This document shows positions 1-6,877 of a stretch of 32,972 bases of DNA, piece after piece; the stretch's first letter is position 1; the number at the start of each line of letters is the position of its first letter. The position numbers and the translations under genes were made by a program. Under the pieces are notes generated by a model. It did no database searches, had not been told where the DNA came from, and saw nothing but the letters and a program-made list of their open reading frames with translations. Origin of the DNA: a virus; IMG/VR virus record IMGVR_UViG_3300005830_000341, positions 1 to 32,972 of that record; one strand, given 5' to 3'.

Positions 1-524
1 ACGTGGTCGTCGACATAGGCGCATACGTCGGCACATTCTCCGTGATGGCCGCAGCGGCGGGGGTGGTGAAGGTGACGGCCTATGAGCCGAGTCCTCGGCA
101 ATTTGAGATCTTGAAGTTGAACGCGGCCGAATGGAATAATATCGTTCCCATTCAGGCCGCCATTGTCGGCACAAAAGAAAGAAGCGAGGTGTCGTTTTAT
201 CCCGGCAGGCACGGCGTCGCCGACAGCATCATAGCGTCTCGGCAGCGGAACATTCCCGTGCTTGTTCCCGCGATGGATTACTGCACCGCCACGCGTTCGG
301 CGACCGTGGTCAAAATGGATATCGAGGGAGGAGAATACTTCATTGACGACTTTGTCAGCTCCCGCAACTTGAGGGCGCTGATCGTGGACTTTCACCGCAA
401 ACCCCGGTGGGACCTGCACATGCGCGACGTGAACAGGAAGATGATCAAGGCGGGATTCAATCTGATCCTGATTCCGAATCCCGGTGCGCCCGTGACCACC
501 GCCGCCGTGTGGATGAGATCGTGA
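1..524 (+). CDS. FkbM-like SAM-dependent methyltransferase (5' partial)
   Basis: The reading frame is open from the first bases, so the true start lies upstream; the GTG at position 3 is probably internal. The visible 173 residues begin with a class I SAM-binding motif (VVDIGAYVG), followed by an acidic ribose-binding position in AYEPSP and the FkbM-type VVKMDIEGGE motif near residues 102-111. FkbM enzymes typically O-methylate sugars or other small hydroxyl acceptors; the acceptor here is unknown. The gene ends 7 bases before the glycosylase-like gene. Two more FkbM-like proteins occur at 15306 and 16559, so sugar methylation is a recurring theme. The family call is secure and the substrate is not. 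Confidence 0.8.
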   Translation, partial: VVVDIGAYVGTFSVMAAAAGVVKVTAYEPSPRQFEILKLNAAEWNNIVPIQAAIVGTKERSEVSFYPGRHGVADSIIASRQRNIPVLVPAMDYCTATRSATVVKMDIEGGEYFIDDFVSSRNLRALIVDFHRKPRWDLHMRDVNRKMIKAGFNLILIPNPGAPVTTAAVWMRS

Positions 525-531
525 GCAAATC

Positions 532-1002
532 ATGAACGACCGATTGATATTCGTGGGATTGGCACCTGGCAAGAAAGGACTGGGTCCTCACGGGCCCTTG
601 GCGGGGGGAGTTTCCGGCAGCAGGCTCGCCTGGTTGATGGGCGTCTCGCGCGAAAACTGGTTGAGATACAGGCGCGTGAACCTATGCGAACGTTGGGGAG
701 GAAAACAAGGCAAGGGAGACGCTCACGATCCCGCGGAAGCCAAACTCAATGCCCGCCGGTTGCAGCATCTTGAGGAAGCGACGCACTATGTTTTGCTGGG
801 ACGGGCAGTCGTGAAGGCGTTCGGCTTGAGGATAGCGCCGTTGCAGTCCAGCTACGTCGTCTCCCATGATCGCGTGGTTTCGTTCTTTCACTTGCCTCAT
901 CCCTCCGGCATCAATCATTATTGGAATGATCCTGCCGCCACCGAAAAAGCCATCAGAAAGCTGAATCACTTTGTCGAATGGAGCAAAATCATTACAAGGT
1001 GA
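532..1002 (+). CDS. uracil-DNA glycosylase-like protein
   Basis: This 156-residue protein has the two landmarks of the UDG-like fold: an N-terminal FVGLAPGKKGLG loop (residues 7-18), which resembles the motif-1 GEAPG of family 4/5 enzymes, and a C-terminal HLPHPSG motif (about 120-126) like the HPSP/HPSG DNA-intercalation loop. Such enzymes excise uracil or other modified bases, and small UDG-like proteins are frequent in phages. The activating acidic residue usual after the first loop is not obvious, so it may be non-catalytic or recognise another base. Its end overlaps the next gene by 25 bases if ATG 978 is used, or by a GTGA overlap if GTG 999 is used. Confidence 0.72.
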   Translation: MNDRLIFVGLAPGKKGLGPHGPLAGGVSGSRLAWLMGVSRENWLRYRRVNLCERWGGKQGKGDAHDPAEAKLNARRLQHLEEATHYVLLGRAVVKAFGLRIAPLQSSYVVSHDRVVSFFHLPHPSGINHYWNDPAATEKAIRKLNHFVEWSKIITR

Positions 1003-2153
1003 ACTTTGCTTCGCGTGAAGACGTGCCGAGCTTCGCCGAGGCGCTGAAGCGGCGCGTGACGCCCTGGCAACGCGTCTTGTCCTTTGACGCCCGCGATCCC
1101 GATCAGGCTGGCCCCTCCATACCCACCCGGGCTCCGTCCGCCCAGGTGGGATTTGGCCTGAAGTGCGAGACGTGGAGGGCGCACTGGACGGAAGACTACG
1201 AATCGGAGGACCTCATGCCCGGGCACAATCTGAGAGTGACGTTCGCCCGTCCCGCCGACAGGCGCGAATTCATGCGCCGCCTGGGCTTGCCCGAGGACCG
1301 CGTCAAGAACACGTGGTGGCCCGTCAGGCCCTACGGCAAGCACAGCGCGGATCCGGAAAGCTCCGCCGCGGAGCAAGGACGGTTTCCCGTCTATGTGATT
1401 TCAAAGGGCAGGGCCGCGCAGTCCCAGACGCACAGGGCGCTCAGGGACCTGGGCGTGAAGCACAAGGTCGTGATCGAGCCTCAAGAGGAGGCCGAATACG
1501 CCCGGCGCCTGGGAGAAAGGCATCTGCTGGTCCTGCCCTTCTCGAACTTGGGAAAAGGCTCCATTCCCGCCCGCAACTGGGTCTGGGAGCACGCGCTGAA
1601 GATCGGCGCGGAGCGTCATTGGATCCTGGACGACAACATCAACGGGTTCTATTCGTGCAATAGGAACCTGAAGCGCAGGGAGCGCAAGCTCAATCCGCTG
1701 GAGCGCATGGAAGACTTCGTGCTCCGTTACTCGAACGTGGGGCTCGCGGGCCCGCAATACGAATTCTTTGTGCCGCGCAACGAGCGCCGGCCTCCCTACG
1801 TCCTCAACACCAGGGTCTATTCGTGCATACTGATCGACAACTCGTTGCCGTTTCGCTGGCGCGGACGCTACAACGAGGACACCGACCTCTCCCTGAGGGT
1901 CTTGGAGGCCGGCCTATGCACCGTCCTGTTCAACCGATGGTTGATCAAGAAGGCGCCCACGATGACCATGCGCGGTGGCAACACCGACGAGCTCTACAAG
2001 GGAGCCGGGCGCTTGAAGATGGCCCGCTCGCTTCAACGGCAGCATCCGCGCCGCGTCAAGGTCACGTTCCGATGGGGCCGCCCCCAGCACCTCGTGGACT
2101 ACCGGCCGTTCAAGCGCAACAAACTCCTTTTCTTTTCCGGAAAAAGGAAGTAG
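978..2153 (+). CDS. TET-associated (TAGT/GREB1-like) glycosyltransferase with duplicated N-terminal module
   Basis: The 391-residue protein has two parts. Residues 5-34 and 84-113 are two diverged copies of a short module (YKVNFASREDVPSFAEAL and LRVTFARPADRREFMRRL), each ending in a tryptophan/proline-rich segment. Residues 137-370 carry a fold-A type glycosyltransferase with the signature I recall for TAGTs: VYVISKGR (138-145), VIEPQEEAEY (165-174), LPFSNLGKGSIPARNWVWEH (186-205), HWILDDNI (214-221, likely metal/nucleotide-sugar site) and RWRGRYNEDTDLSLR (293-307). Iyer and colleagues linked this family to glycosylation of oxidised or modified DNA bases; a related domain ends human GREB1. 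Acceptor and donor are not determined here. ATG 978 keeps the whole first repeat; GTG 999 would remove its first residues. Confidence 0.82.
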   Translation: MEQNHYKVNFASREDVPSFAEALKRRVTPWQRVLSFDARDPDQAGPSIPTRAPSAQVGFGLKCETWRAHWTEDYESEDLMPGHNLRVTFARPADRREFMRRLGLPEDRVKNTWWPVRPYGKHSADPESSAAEQGRFPVYVISKGRAAQSQTHRALRDLGVKHKVVIEPQEEAEYARRLGERHLLVLPFSNLGKGSIPARNWVWEHALKIGAERHWILDDNINGFYSCNRNLKRRERKLNPLERMEDFVLRYSNVGLAGPQYEFFVPRNERRPPYVLNTRVYSCILIDNSLPFRWRGRYNEDTDLSLRVLEAGLCTVLFNRWLIKKAPTMTMRGGNTDELYKGAGRLKMARSLQRQHPRRVKVTFRWGRPQHLVDYRPFKRNKLLFFSGKRK

Positions 2154-2164
2154 GATCATCCTCC

Positions 2165-2716
2165 ATGAGCAAAAGCAACGGAAACGGAAAGCTCAAAAAG
2201 ACCCCCCTGGCGGAAAAGTCCACCCCCACGCCGGGAGGCATCATCCGCAGGGGGCAACGCCGTCCCTACAGGAAGGCGACGCGCATGCGCATCGAGCGCC
2301 GCGTGGAGGAACTGGTCGCCTACATGCAAAAGAATCCGCTGGCGTCACGCTTCGCCATCTACAAGAGGTTCTGCAAACGGTGGGACGTTCATTGGCTCAC
2401 GATCGACAAGGTTTACATTATTCGGGCGCGCCAAAGGCTGAGGGAGATTGTGGGATTCACTAAGAATGAGGCGCGTGAAATTACCCTCGGTGTGGTCATG
2501 CGCGTTCTGAATGAAAAAGATCCGCGGGTGAGGCTCAAGGCTGCAAAGGCGTTCGCCGAGATCACCAATTGCATGCCTCCCAAGCGCACGGAGTTTTCAG
2601 GCCCCGAGGGAGGTCCCATCGAGATCGCCGCGTCTGCGCGTCCGCTGGTGAGCGTGTCGACCGAGCGGTTGAAGCAATTGGCCAACATGAACATTAAGCA
2701 GAAGGAGGACGAGTGA
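2165..2716 (+). CDS. putative terminase small subunit
   Basis: The frame is open from far upstream, but ATG 2165, just after the stop of the glycosyltransferase gene, gives a normal 183-residue start; the upstream part would only read through the previous gene in another frame. The protein has a very basic N-terminus (RRGQRRPYRKATRMRIERR), a helical centre that could be DNA-binding, and a FSGPEGGPIEIAA segment like the Gly/Pro-rich tail of small terminases. It sits three genes before TerL, where TerS is expected. TerS recognises the packaging site and hands DNA to TerL. The call rests on position and general character rather than an unmistakable domain. Confidence 0.6.
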   Translation: MSKSNGNGKLKKTPLAEKSTPTPGGIIRRGQRRPYRKATRMRIERRVEELVAYMQKNPLASRFAIYKRFCKRWDVHWLTIDKVYIIRARQRLREIVGFTKNEAREITLGVVMRVLNEKDPRVRLKAAKAFAEITNCMPPKRTEFSGPEGGPIEIAASARPLVSVSTERLKQLANMNIKQKEDE

Positions 2717-2901
2717 GCGAATTCAGCGGAGTGTTGATCAAGACTTCGGACAAGGCTTACTTGTTCAAGGTCTCGGACCGCGAAGTGTGGGTGCCCAGGT
2801 CAGTGATCAAATCTTGCACCAAATTCGCTCCCGACGCCGAGGGGCATCGCGAATGCATCGTGAACGTGGAGGAATGGTTTGCCGAGAAGAAAGATTTATG
2901 A
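2713..2901 (+). CDS. small conserved phage protein of unknown function
   Basis: A 62-residue protein starting at GTG 2713, which overlaps the preceding stop as GTGA and follows a good Shine-Dalgarno site (aaggagg). The sequence contains KAYLFKVSDREVWVPRSVI, a pattern I associate with tiny phage proteins of unknown role (a compact beta-strand unit with two tryptophans). The C-terminus is acidic and charged. It is translationally coupled to both neighbours. No catalytic motif is visible and I assign no function. Confidence 0.65.
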   Translation: MSEFSGVLIKTSDKAYLFKVSDREVWVPRSVIKSCTKFAPDAEGHRECIVNVEEWFAEKKDL

Positions 2902-3470
2902 AAAACATGCTCGACTCGTATCGGAATTGGGCGCGCACATGGAGTCGCTCCCAATTGTTATTCACATGGGCTTTGGCGTTGTTCCTCATGGTCATCAATT
3001 GCTACGTGGCCTGGAGGTACAGGCAGATGTGCGACTCGGTGAATTATTGGCGTGACCGCTGGGTCCAGACTCTGAAGCTGCTGATCACGGCGGCGTTGAT
3101 CGGCTCGCTGGTGATGACGGGAGCGTGGGCCGGGACTCCGGGGAAAACAGAAGTCCCTGCGGCTCCTCCCGCGGACGAATCCGGAGGCGATGTCAAGATC
3201 GAATCGTGGGCGCTCGCCGCGCTGGTGCTGACGTGCGCCGTTGCAGGCGCTGCGGTGGTGATCTACGTTCACAACAAACACAAGCGGACCATGGGGCCCG
3301 TCACGCTCGTGCTTGAAAAGTCTCCCGACAACGTGAACTGGGCGGGCGTCGCCACGAACTACAACGTGAAGTTGACGGGTGATCCCTATGAAATGTTCAG
3401 GGACGTGAGGCGGGACGGATATTCTTTCTACCGCGTGCGCACTTGCGCCGAATGCGTTCCTCCTCCGTGA
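2898..3470 (+). CDS. membrane protein with three predicted transmembrane segments
   Basis: Start ATG 2898 overlaps the previous stop (ATGA) and follows a purine-rich site (gagaagaaag); an in-frame upstream ATG at 2787 is inside the neighbour and unlikely. The 190-residue product has hydrophobic helices at about 22-41, 60-79 and 103-124, with an Ala/Pro/Glu-rich linker between the last two. The C-terminal 55 residues are soluble and contain VTLVLEKSPDNVNWAGVATN and a final YSFYRVRTC, a layout that resembles the 'S-x-D-x-W ... FYRV' end modules of secreted Verrucomicrobiota/Planctomycetes proteins. The role is unknown. Placement between the terminase genes is unusual for a membrane protein. Confidence 0.7.
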   Translation: MKNMLDSYRNWARTWSRSQLLFTWALALFLMVINCYVAWRYRQMCDSVNYWRDRWVQTLKLLITAALIGSLVMTGAWAGTPGKTEVPAAPPADESGGDVKIESWALAALVLTCAVAGAAVVIYVHNKHKRTMGPVTLVLEKSPDNVNWAGVATNYNVKLTGDPYEMFRDVRRDGYSFYRVRTCAECVPPP

Positions 3471-5005
3471 AGTCCACGCTCGAAGAATGGGATGAAGTCC
3501 TGCTCAAGAAGCGGAAGGGCAGGGCTTCGGATGACGAGTTGAAGCTCTTGGTTTGGGAGGCCAAGAAGGAACTAGCCACGCGGAGCTTTCATGAATTCGT
3601 TGTTCAAGCGTGGCGCATCGTTGAGCCGGACGAGGAGTTCGTCGATAATTGGCATATACGGGCCCTTTGCGATCACCTCGAGGCGGTGACGCGCGGCGAG
3701 ATCAATCAGCAGATATTCAACGTGCCTCCCGGCACAATGAAGTCTCTGCTCGTGTGCGTGCTCTGGCCTGCCTGGGTCTGGGCGTTTGATCCTGTCAAGC
3801 GGTTCATGTTTTCTTCCTACGCCGAGGCATTGTCCTTGCGCGATTCGATCAAGATGCGAACGATAGTTCGTAGTTCATGGTATCAAGAACGCTGGCCGCT
3901 GCTGCTCGTGAAAGAGCAGGACGGCAGGCTGGAGAACGCGAGGGGAGGATGGAGAATCGTGGGCTCCATCGGAGGCAAGGGCATCGGAGAGCATCCCGAC
4001 TTCAACGTGGCAGATGATCCTCACAACGTGCTGCAAGCTGAATCTGAGGCGGACAGAATGTCCGTCACACGCTGGTTCGAGGGTGTGTTCTGCGTTCGAG
4101 GCGAGGTGCGCGACGCGCGCAGGGTCCTGGTGATGCAGAGGCTTCATCAAGAGGATTGCACCGGCGTCGCCCTGGAAAAGGGCGGATGGTCTCACTTGTG
4201 CCTGCCGATGAGGTTTGAGAGTGATCATCCCATGGCGACCCTCGCCTCCCGTCCCACGTCCATCGGCTTTGTTGATCCCAGGAAGAAGGACGGCGATCTG
4301 CTCTGGCCCGAGGTGTACACGCCGGCCAAGGTCGCAAAGCTGGAGAACAACATGGGCATCTACGTCGCTGCGGGACAATTGCAGCAGCGCCCGTCTCCGC
4401 GCGGCGGCGGCATGTTCAAGCGTGATTGGTTCCTGGTGCAGCAAGACGTTCCCAAACTGGTCCGCGTTGTGCGCTTCTGGGACAAGGCGGGCACGCGCGC
4501 CGTGCTGGGAAAGAAAGTGCAGGGTGCAAGAACCGCGGGCGTCGCGATGGGATTGCTTCCCGGCGCGCCTGCACGCTACATCATCCTGGACGTGATCGCC
4601 GACAGGTGGGCCGCCCCCGAGCGCGAAGCGGTGATCAAAAAGACTGTGCAGGAGGACGAGGAACGCTGGGGTGTTGACGTGGAGACGTGCGTCGAACAAG
4701 AGCCGGGCAGCGGAGGAAAAGAATCCGCGGAGTCCACGATCTCGAATAATCCGGGGTATGATATGTCCGCGGTGCGTCCCACGGGCAGCAAAGTGACGCG
4801 GGCGGAACCCTTCGCATCTCAAGCATCGGTGGGCAACGTGAGGATCTTGTTCGCGCCGTGGAACAAATCCTTCCTGGACGAGGTGGAGATGTTTCCTCAA
4901 GGGTCTTTGAAAGATCAAGTGGACGGCGCGTCGGGCGCGTTCAACAAATTGTGCAGACCCTCGGTGAGGATCGGGGGGATGTTCTTCAAGAAAAGGAGCA
5001 GATAA
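3452..5005 (+). CDS. terL: phage terminase large subunit
   Basis: The 517-residue protein is the packaging motor ATPase/nuclease. NVPPGTMKS (about 90-98) is a Walker A-like loop of the terminase type, FNVADDPHN (about 185-193) supplies the Walker B acidic pair, VLVMQRLHQED follows as the coupling motif, QLQQRPSPRGGGMFKRDWF is the typical linker, and RFWDKAG (about 341-347) starts the RNase H-like nuclease with its first acidic residue. Length is normal for siphovirus TerL. The start is uncertain: ATG 3452 is chosen, but GTG 3467 would make a GTGA overlap with the upstream gene like others in this operon, and a TTG at 3443 is also in frame. Confidence 0.93.
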   Translation: MRSSSVKSTLEEWDEVLLKKRKGRASDDELKLLVWEAKKELATRSFHEFVVQAWRIVEPDEEFVDNWHIRALCDHLEAVTRGEINQQIFNVPPGTMKSLLVCVLWPAWVWAFDPVKRFMFSSYAEALSLRDSIKMRTIVRSSWYQERWPLLLVKEQDGRLENARGGWRIVGSIGGKGIGEHPDFNVADDPHNVLQAESEADRMSVTRWFEGVFCVRGEVRDARRVLVMQRLHQEDCTGVALEKGGWSHLCLPMRFESDHPMATLASRPTSIGFVDPRKKDGDLLWPEVYTPAKVAKLENNMGIYVAAGQLQQRPSPRGGGMFKRDWFLVQQDVPKLVRVVRFWDKAGTRAVLGKKVQGARTAGVAMGLLPGAPARYIILDVIADRWAAPEREAVIKKTVQEDEERWGVDVETCVEQEPGSGGKESAESTISNNPGYDMSAVRPTGSKVTRAEPFASQASVGNVRILFAPWNKSFLDEVEMFPQGSLKDQVDGASGAFNKLCRPSVRIGGMFFKKRSR

Positions 5006-5012
5006 TAGTCTC

Positions 5013-5234
5013 ATGTGCGCATTGAATCACACACATGAGAAATGTTTCGTTCTCGAAGTCTTCACGTTCGCTCCCGCGATGACGAAGCAGGAGTTTGAGC
5101 GACTAGTCGCGGAGAAGGTCCTCTTTGCCGAAATTGAACTCAACGTGGACGGTCGCCACCTAAGAGAAACTCCACCGAACGACCGAACTGAGCGACGCGG
5201 AACTGCGACGCTCAAACCACCAAAGATTTTATGA
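5013..5234 (+). CDS. small hypothetical protein (doubtful start)
   Basis: A 73-codon ORF right after terL. I do not recognise it. The first 22 codons look poorly gene-like; an internal ATG at 5079 would give a 51-residue product beginning MTKQEFERLVAEKVLFAEIE, which reads as a normal amphipathic helix start. Its stop overlaps the next ATG at 5231 (ATGA), which supports translation through this stretch. The C-terminal end is rich in Arg, Thr and Pro and looks disordered. It may be a real tiny gene or a filler ORF. Confidence 0.4.
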   Translation: MCALNHTHEKCFVLEVFTFAPAMTKQEFERLVAEKVLFAEIELNVDGRHLRETPPNDRTERRGTATLKPPKIL

Positions 5235-5464
5235 AAAAACGAAAGACGCACAACCGCGCTCGCTCCAGTGAGCTTGTTCGGCGGCGGCCCGCGACATGGG
5301 AAAAACTGACAGGCTTCCATATCCACTTCCCGGGCGGATGGCGCGCAGATGGCCAGAGTTTTTACAAGCCGGTGACGCGGGCCGAATGGAATCGTCGCCA
5401 GATGATGTCAATATGCATATATGTGGAGCCGCCGAACGGCGGAGCTAAGGCATGCCGGACCTGA
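5231..5464 (+). CDS. small hypothetical protein
   Basis: 77 residues, beginning at an ATG coupled to the preceding stop. The N-terminus is strongly basic (MKKRKTHNRARSS) and the middle contains GFHIHFPGGWRADGQSFYKP, which looks like a small folded beta unit with aromatic residues. I do not recognise a family. Near its end the DNA contains a 5-bp GC hairpin with a GAAC loop (5429-5442), probably incidental to the coding sequence. It lies in a run of four tiny genes between terL and thyX, a region typical for small accessory phage genes. Confidence 0.5.
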   Translation: MKKRKTHNRARSSELVRRRPATWEKLTGFHIHFPGGWRADGQSFYKPVTRAEWNRRQMMSICIYVEPPNGGAKACRT

Positions 5465-5470
5465 GACTTT

Positions 5471-5629
5471 ATGAAACATGAGACTCGCATAGCATTGAAG
5501 TTGCAGGCACTCCTCTTGTTGTTGTCATTGGTCTTTCTTCCCATGGATCCCATGACGGCTTTCAGAATGGCGTTCTGGATGAGCGTCGGAGTCTGGGTTT
5601 ACCATGAGCATCTGAAGTATGAAGGTTGA
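5471..5629 (+). CDS. 52-residue membrane peptide
   Basis: A short ORF from ATG 5471 to TGA 5629. The translation begins MKHETRIALKLQALLLLLS and contains one long hydrophobic stretch (about residues 8-25) followed by a second, Met/Phe/Trp-rich one (about 31-46), so a small integral membrane protein is likely. Its last bases overlap the start of the next gene by 11 bases. It follows the previous stop by 6 bases. No family is recognised. Single or double-helix peptides of this type in phages can be holin-like or superinfection-exclusion factors, but nothing here decides that. Confidence 0.5.
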   Translation: MKHETRIALKLQALLLLLSLVFLPMDPMTAFRMAFWMSVGVWVYHEHLKYEG

Positions 5630-5807
5630 TTGGAAGAAATACCGCGCGTTGAAGTTAAGCGACGTCATACGTCCCGGAGATCGCCACGTCTTGGCCGACG
5701 ATACGATGCTGCCTCCGTTCAGAAAGGGCCGGAACAGTTTTGTGGGCTTGACGGTCGGTCAAACGGGCCACTTTGCGGTGGTGCGCAGGAAAGGAAACGG
5801 AATATGA
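5619..5807 (+). CDS. small conserved phage protein
   Basis: 62 residues, MKVDWKKYRALKLSDVIRPG at the start and a conserved-looking end with FVGLTVGQTGHFAVVRRK. The pattern 'L-x-x-x-D-x-I-R-x-G-D' followed by a small beta-rich tail is one I associate with frequent tiny phage proteins of unknown role. Its stop overlaps the ThyX start (ATGA), so it is co-translated with the nucleotide-metabolism pair. No catalytic residues can be proposed. Confidence 0.55.
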   Translation: MKVDWKKYRALKLSDVIRPGDRHVLADDTMLPPFRKGRNSFVGLTVGQTGHFAVVRRKGNGI

Positions 5808-6544
5808 TTGAAAAAGGACACAAGATCACGGTGCACGAGCACGGATTCGTGCGTTACATAGACCACATGGGTTCGGACGTCTCGATCGTCGAGGCGGTCC
5901 GGGTCTCTTACAAATCCCCATCGAAGGGACCTGAAGCGGACAAGAAGCTGCTCGGCTATCTGCTCCGAAACCGGATATGCAAAGTGAAGTTCAACATCAG
6001 GATGCCGATCTTCGTGATGCGGCAATACATACGGCACCGGATGCAGAATGTCAACGAAGTGTCCGCCCGCTACACGGAATTGCCGGACGTGTTTTTCCTT
6101 CCCAAAGTCTGGAGGTGGCAGGACGTCAAGAACAAGCAGAGCAGCATGAAGGGGGAGCGGCAGCTTGAGATGCCCATGGCGCGTCGCTTGTTGGATAGGG
6201 ACGGGTGTGATTATTACACGAAAGATATCGGCGCGTGCGTGGAGGATTTCTACGAGCGCGCCTACGAATTGTATTTGCGGCTCCTCGAAGGAGGCGTCTC
6301 CCGGGAGCAGGCCTGCGTCGTGCTTCCCCTCGGCATCTACACAGAATTCTATTGTTGCTGGGACTTGAACAATTTGCTGAAATACTTTGCGCTCCGCGAC
6401 CACCCTCATGCCCAAGCGGAGCATCAAGACTACGCCCGGGCGATGAAGCAAATCACCGCGGAGGTCTTTCCCTGGACGATGGAGCTTTATGAGTCGGGAA
6501 GATTTCGGTGGAGCGCAACAATGGACGAAACCCCCACGTTATGA
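5804..6544 (+). CDS. thyX: flavin-dependent thymidylate synthase ThyX
   Basis: ThyX methylates dUMP to dTMP using methylene-tetrahydrofolate, FAD and NADPH. The start ATG 5804 overlaps the preceding stop; the open frame upstream of it is not coding. The 246-residue length is usual. The diagnostic RHRx7S motif is intact: R77-H78-R79, seven residues, then S87 within NVNEVSARYTELPD. The N-terminal VRVSYKSPSKGPEADKKLLGYLL and the preceding FNIRMPIFVMRQYIRHR also match the family. The adjacent MazG-like gene suggests a small nucleotide-pool module. Nothing in it points to hydroxymethylase activity, so ordinary dTMP supply is the best reading. Confidence 0.95.
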   Translation: MIEKGHKITVHEHGFVRYIDHMGSDVSIVEAVRVSYKSPSKGPEADKKLLGYLLRNRICKVKFNIRMPIFVMRQYIRHRMQNVNEVSARYTELPDVFFLPKVWRWQDVKNKQSSMKGERQLEMPMARRLLDRDGCDYYTKDIGACVEDFYERAYELYLRLLEGGVSREQACVVLPLGIYTEFYCCWDLNNLLKYFALRDHPHAQAEHQDYARAMKQITAEVFPWTMELYESGRFRWSATMDETPTL

Positions 6545-6828
6545 GTGACCAAACAACCAAGGACATACAAGAAACGTGCGACGAGATCGCCGCGTTGCTC
6601 AAAGCCAAGAACGAAGCATACGGAGACGCGGCGCTCTCGCCTCTGAGGATCTTCTCGCGCGCGGACGCGGAGGTGGGCTTGCGGATCCGCATCGACGACA
6701 AGCTGAGCCGGATGATGTCGGACAGCGTGACGTTCGTTGAGGAGGACACCGTCTTGGACTTGATGGGCTACCTCGTTCTGCTGCGCATCGCTCAGAAACG
6801 CCGCGCTTCCCGGTCTAGGATAAGTTGA
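6541..6828 (+). CDS. Nmad1/DUF1599 MazG-like nucleotide-modification-associated protein
   Basis: The 95-residue product from ATG 6541 (ATGA overlap with thyX; an in-frame ATG at 6508 would add 11 residues) is nearly all one domain. It has the helix-rich MazG-like pattern KNEAYGDAALSPLRIF, then VGLRIRIDDKLSRMM and EEDTVLDLMGYLVLLRIA, which I recognise as DUF1599, renamed 'nucleotide modification associated domain 1'. Related folds bind or hydrolyse nucleotides with acidic helices (here the E-D-T-V-L-D-L-x-G-Y helix). The family is enriched in phages suspected of unusual DNA bases. The exact reaction is not established. Confidence 0.75.
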   Translation: MSDQTTKDIQETCDEIAALLKAKNEAYGDAALSPLRIFSRADAEVGLRIRIDDKLSRMMSDSVTFVEEDTVLDLMGYLVLLRIAQKRRASRSRIS

Positions 6829-6877
6829 TCACTTTTTTTGCTAGTCATACGGGCCGCTCAGAGTATAACTGAGGACT

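Noticed and set aside
1823-2164. Upstream extension of the small terminase ORF
   Set aside because: This part overlaps the glycosyltransferase gene in another frame and is low-complexity; ATG 2165 is the natural start.
3875-5014. 379-codon - strand ORF across terL
   Set aside because: It is a shadow of the terminase gene and has a His/Arg-rich, unstructured composition.
5428-5446. GC hairpin ccgcc-gaac-ggcgg as a terminator
   Set aside because: It is short, lies within an ORF and has no U-run.
6829-6877. Terminator or promoter between the Nmad1 and portal genes (T7 run, tataac)
   Set aside because: There is no stem before the T-run, and no -35 box at a proper distance from tataac.
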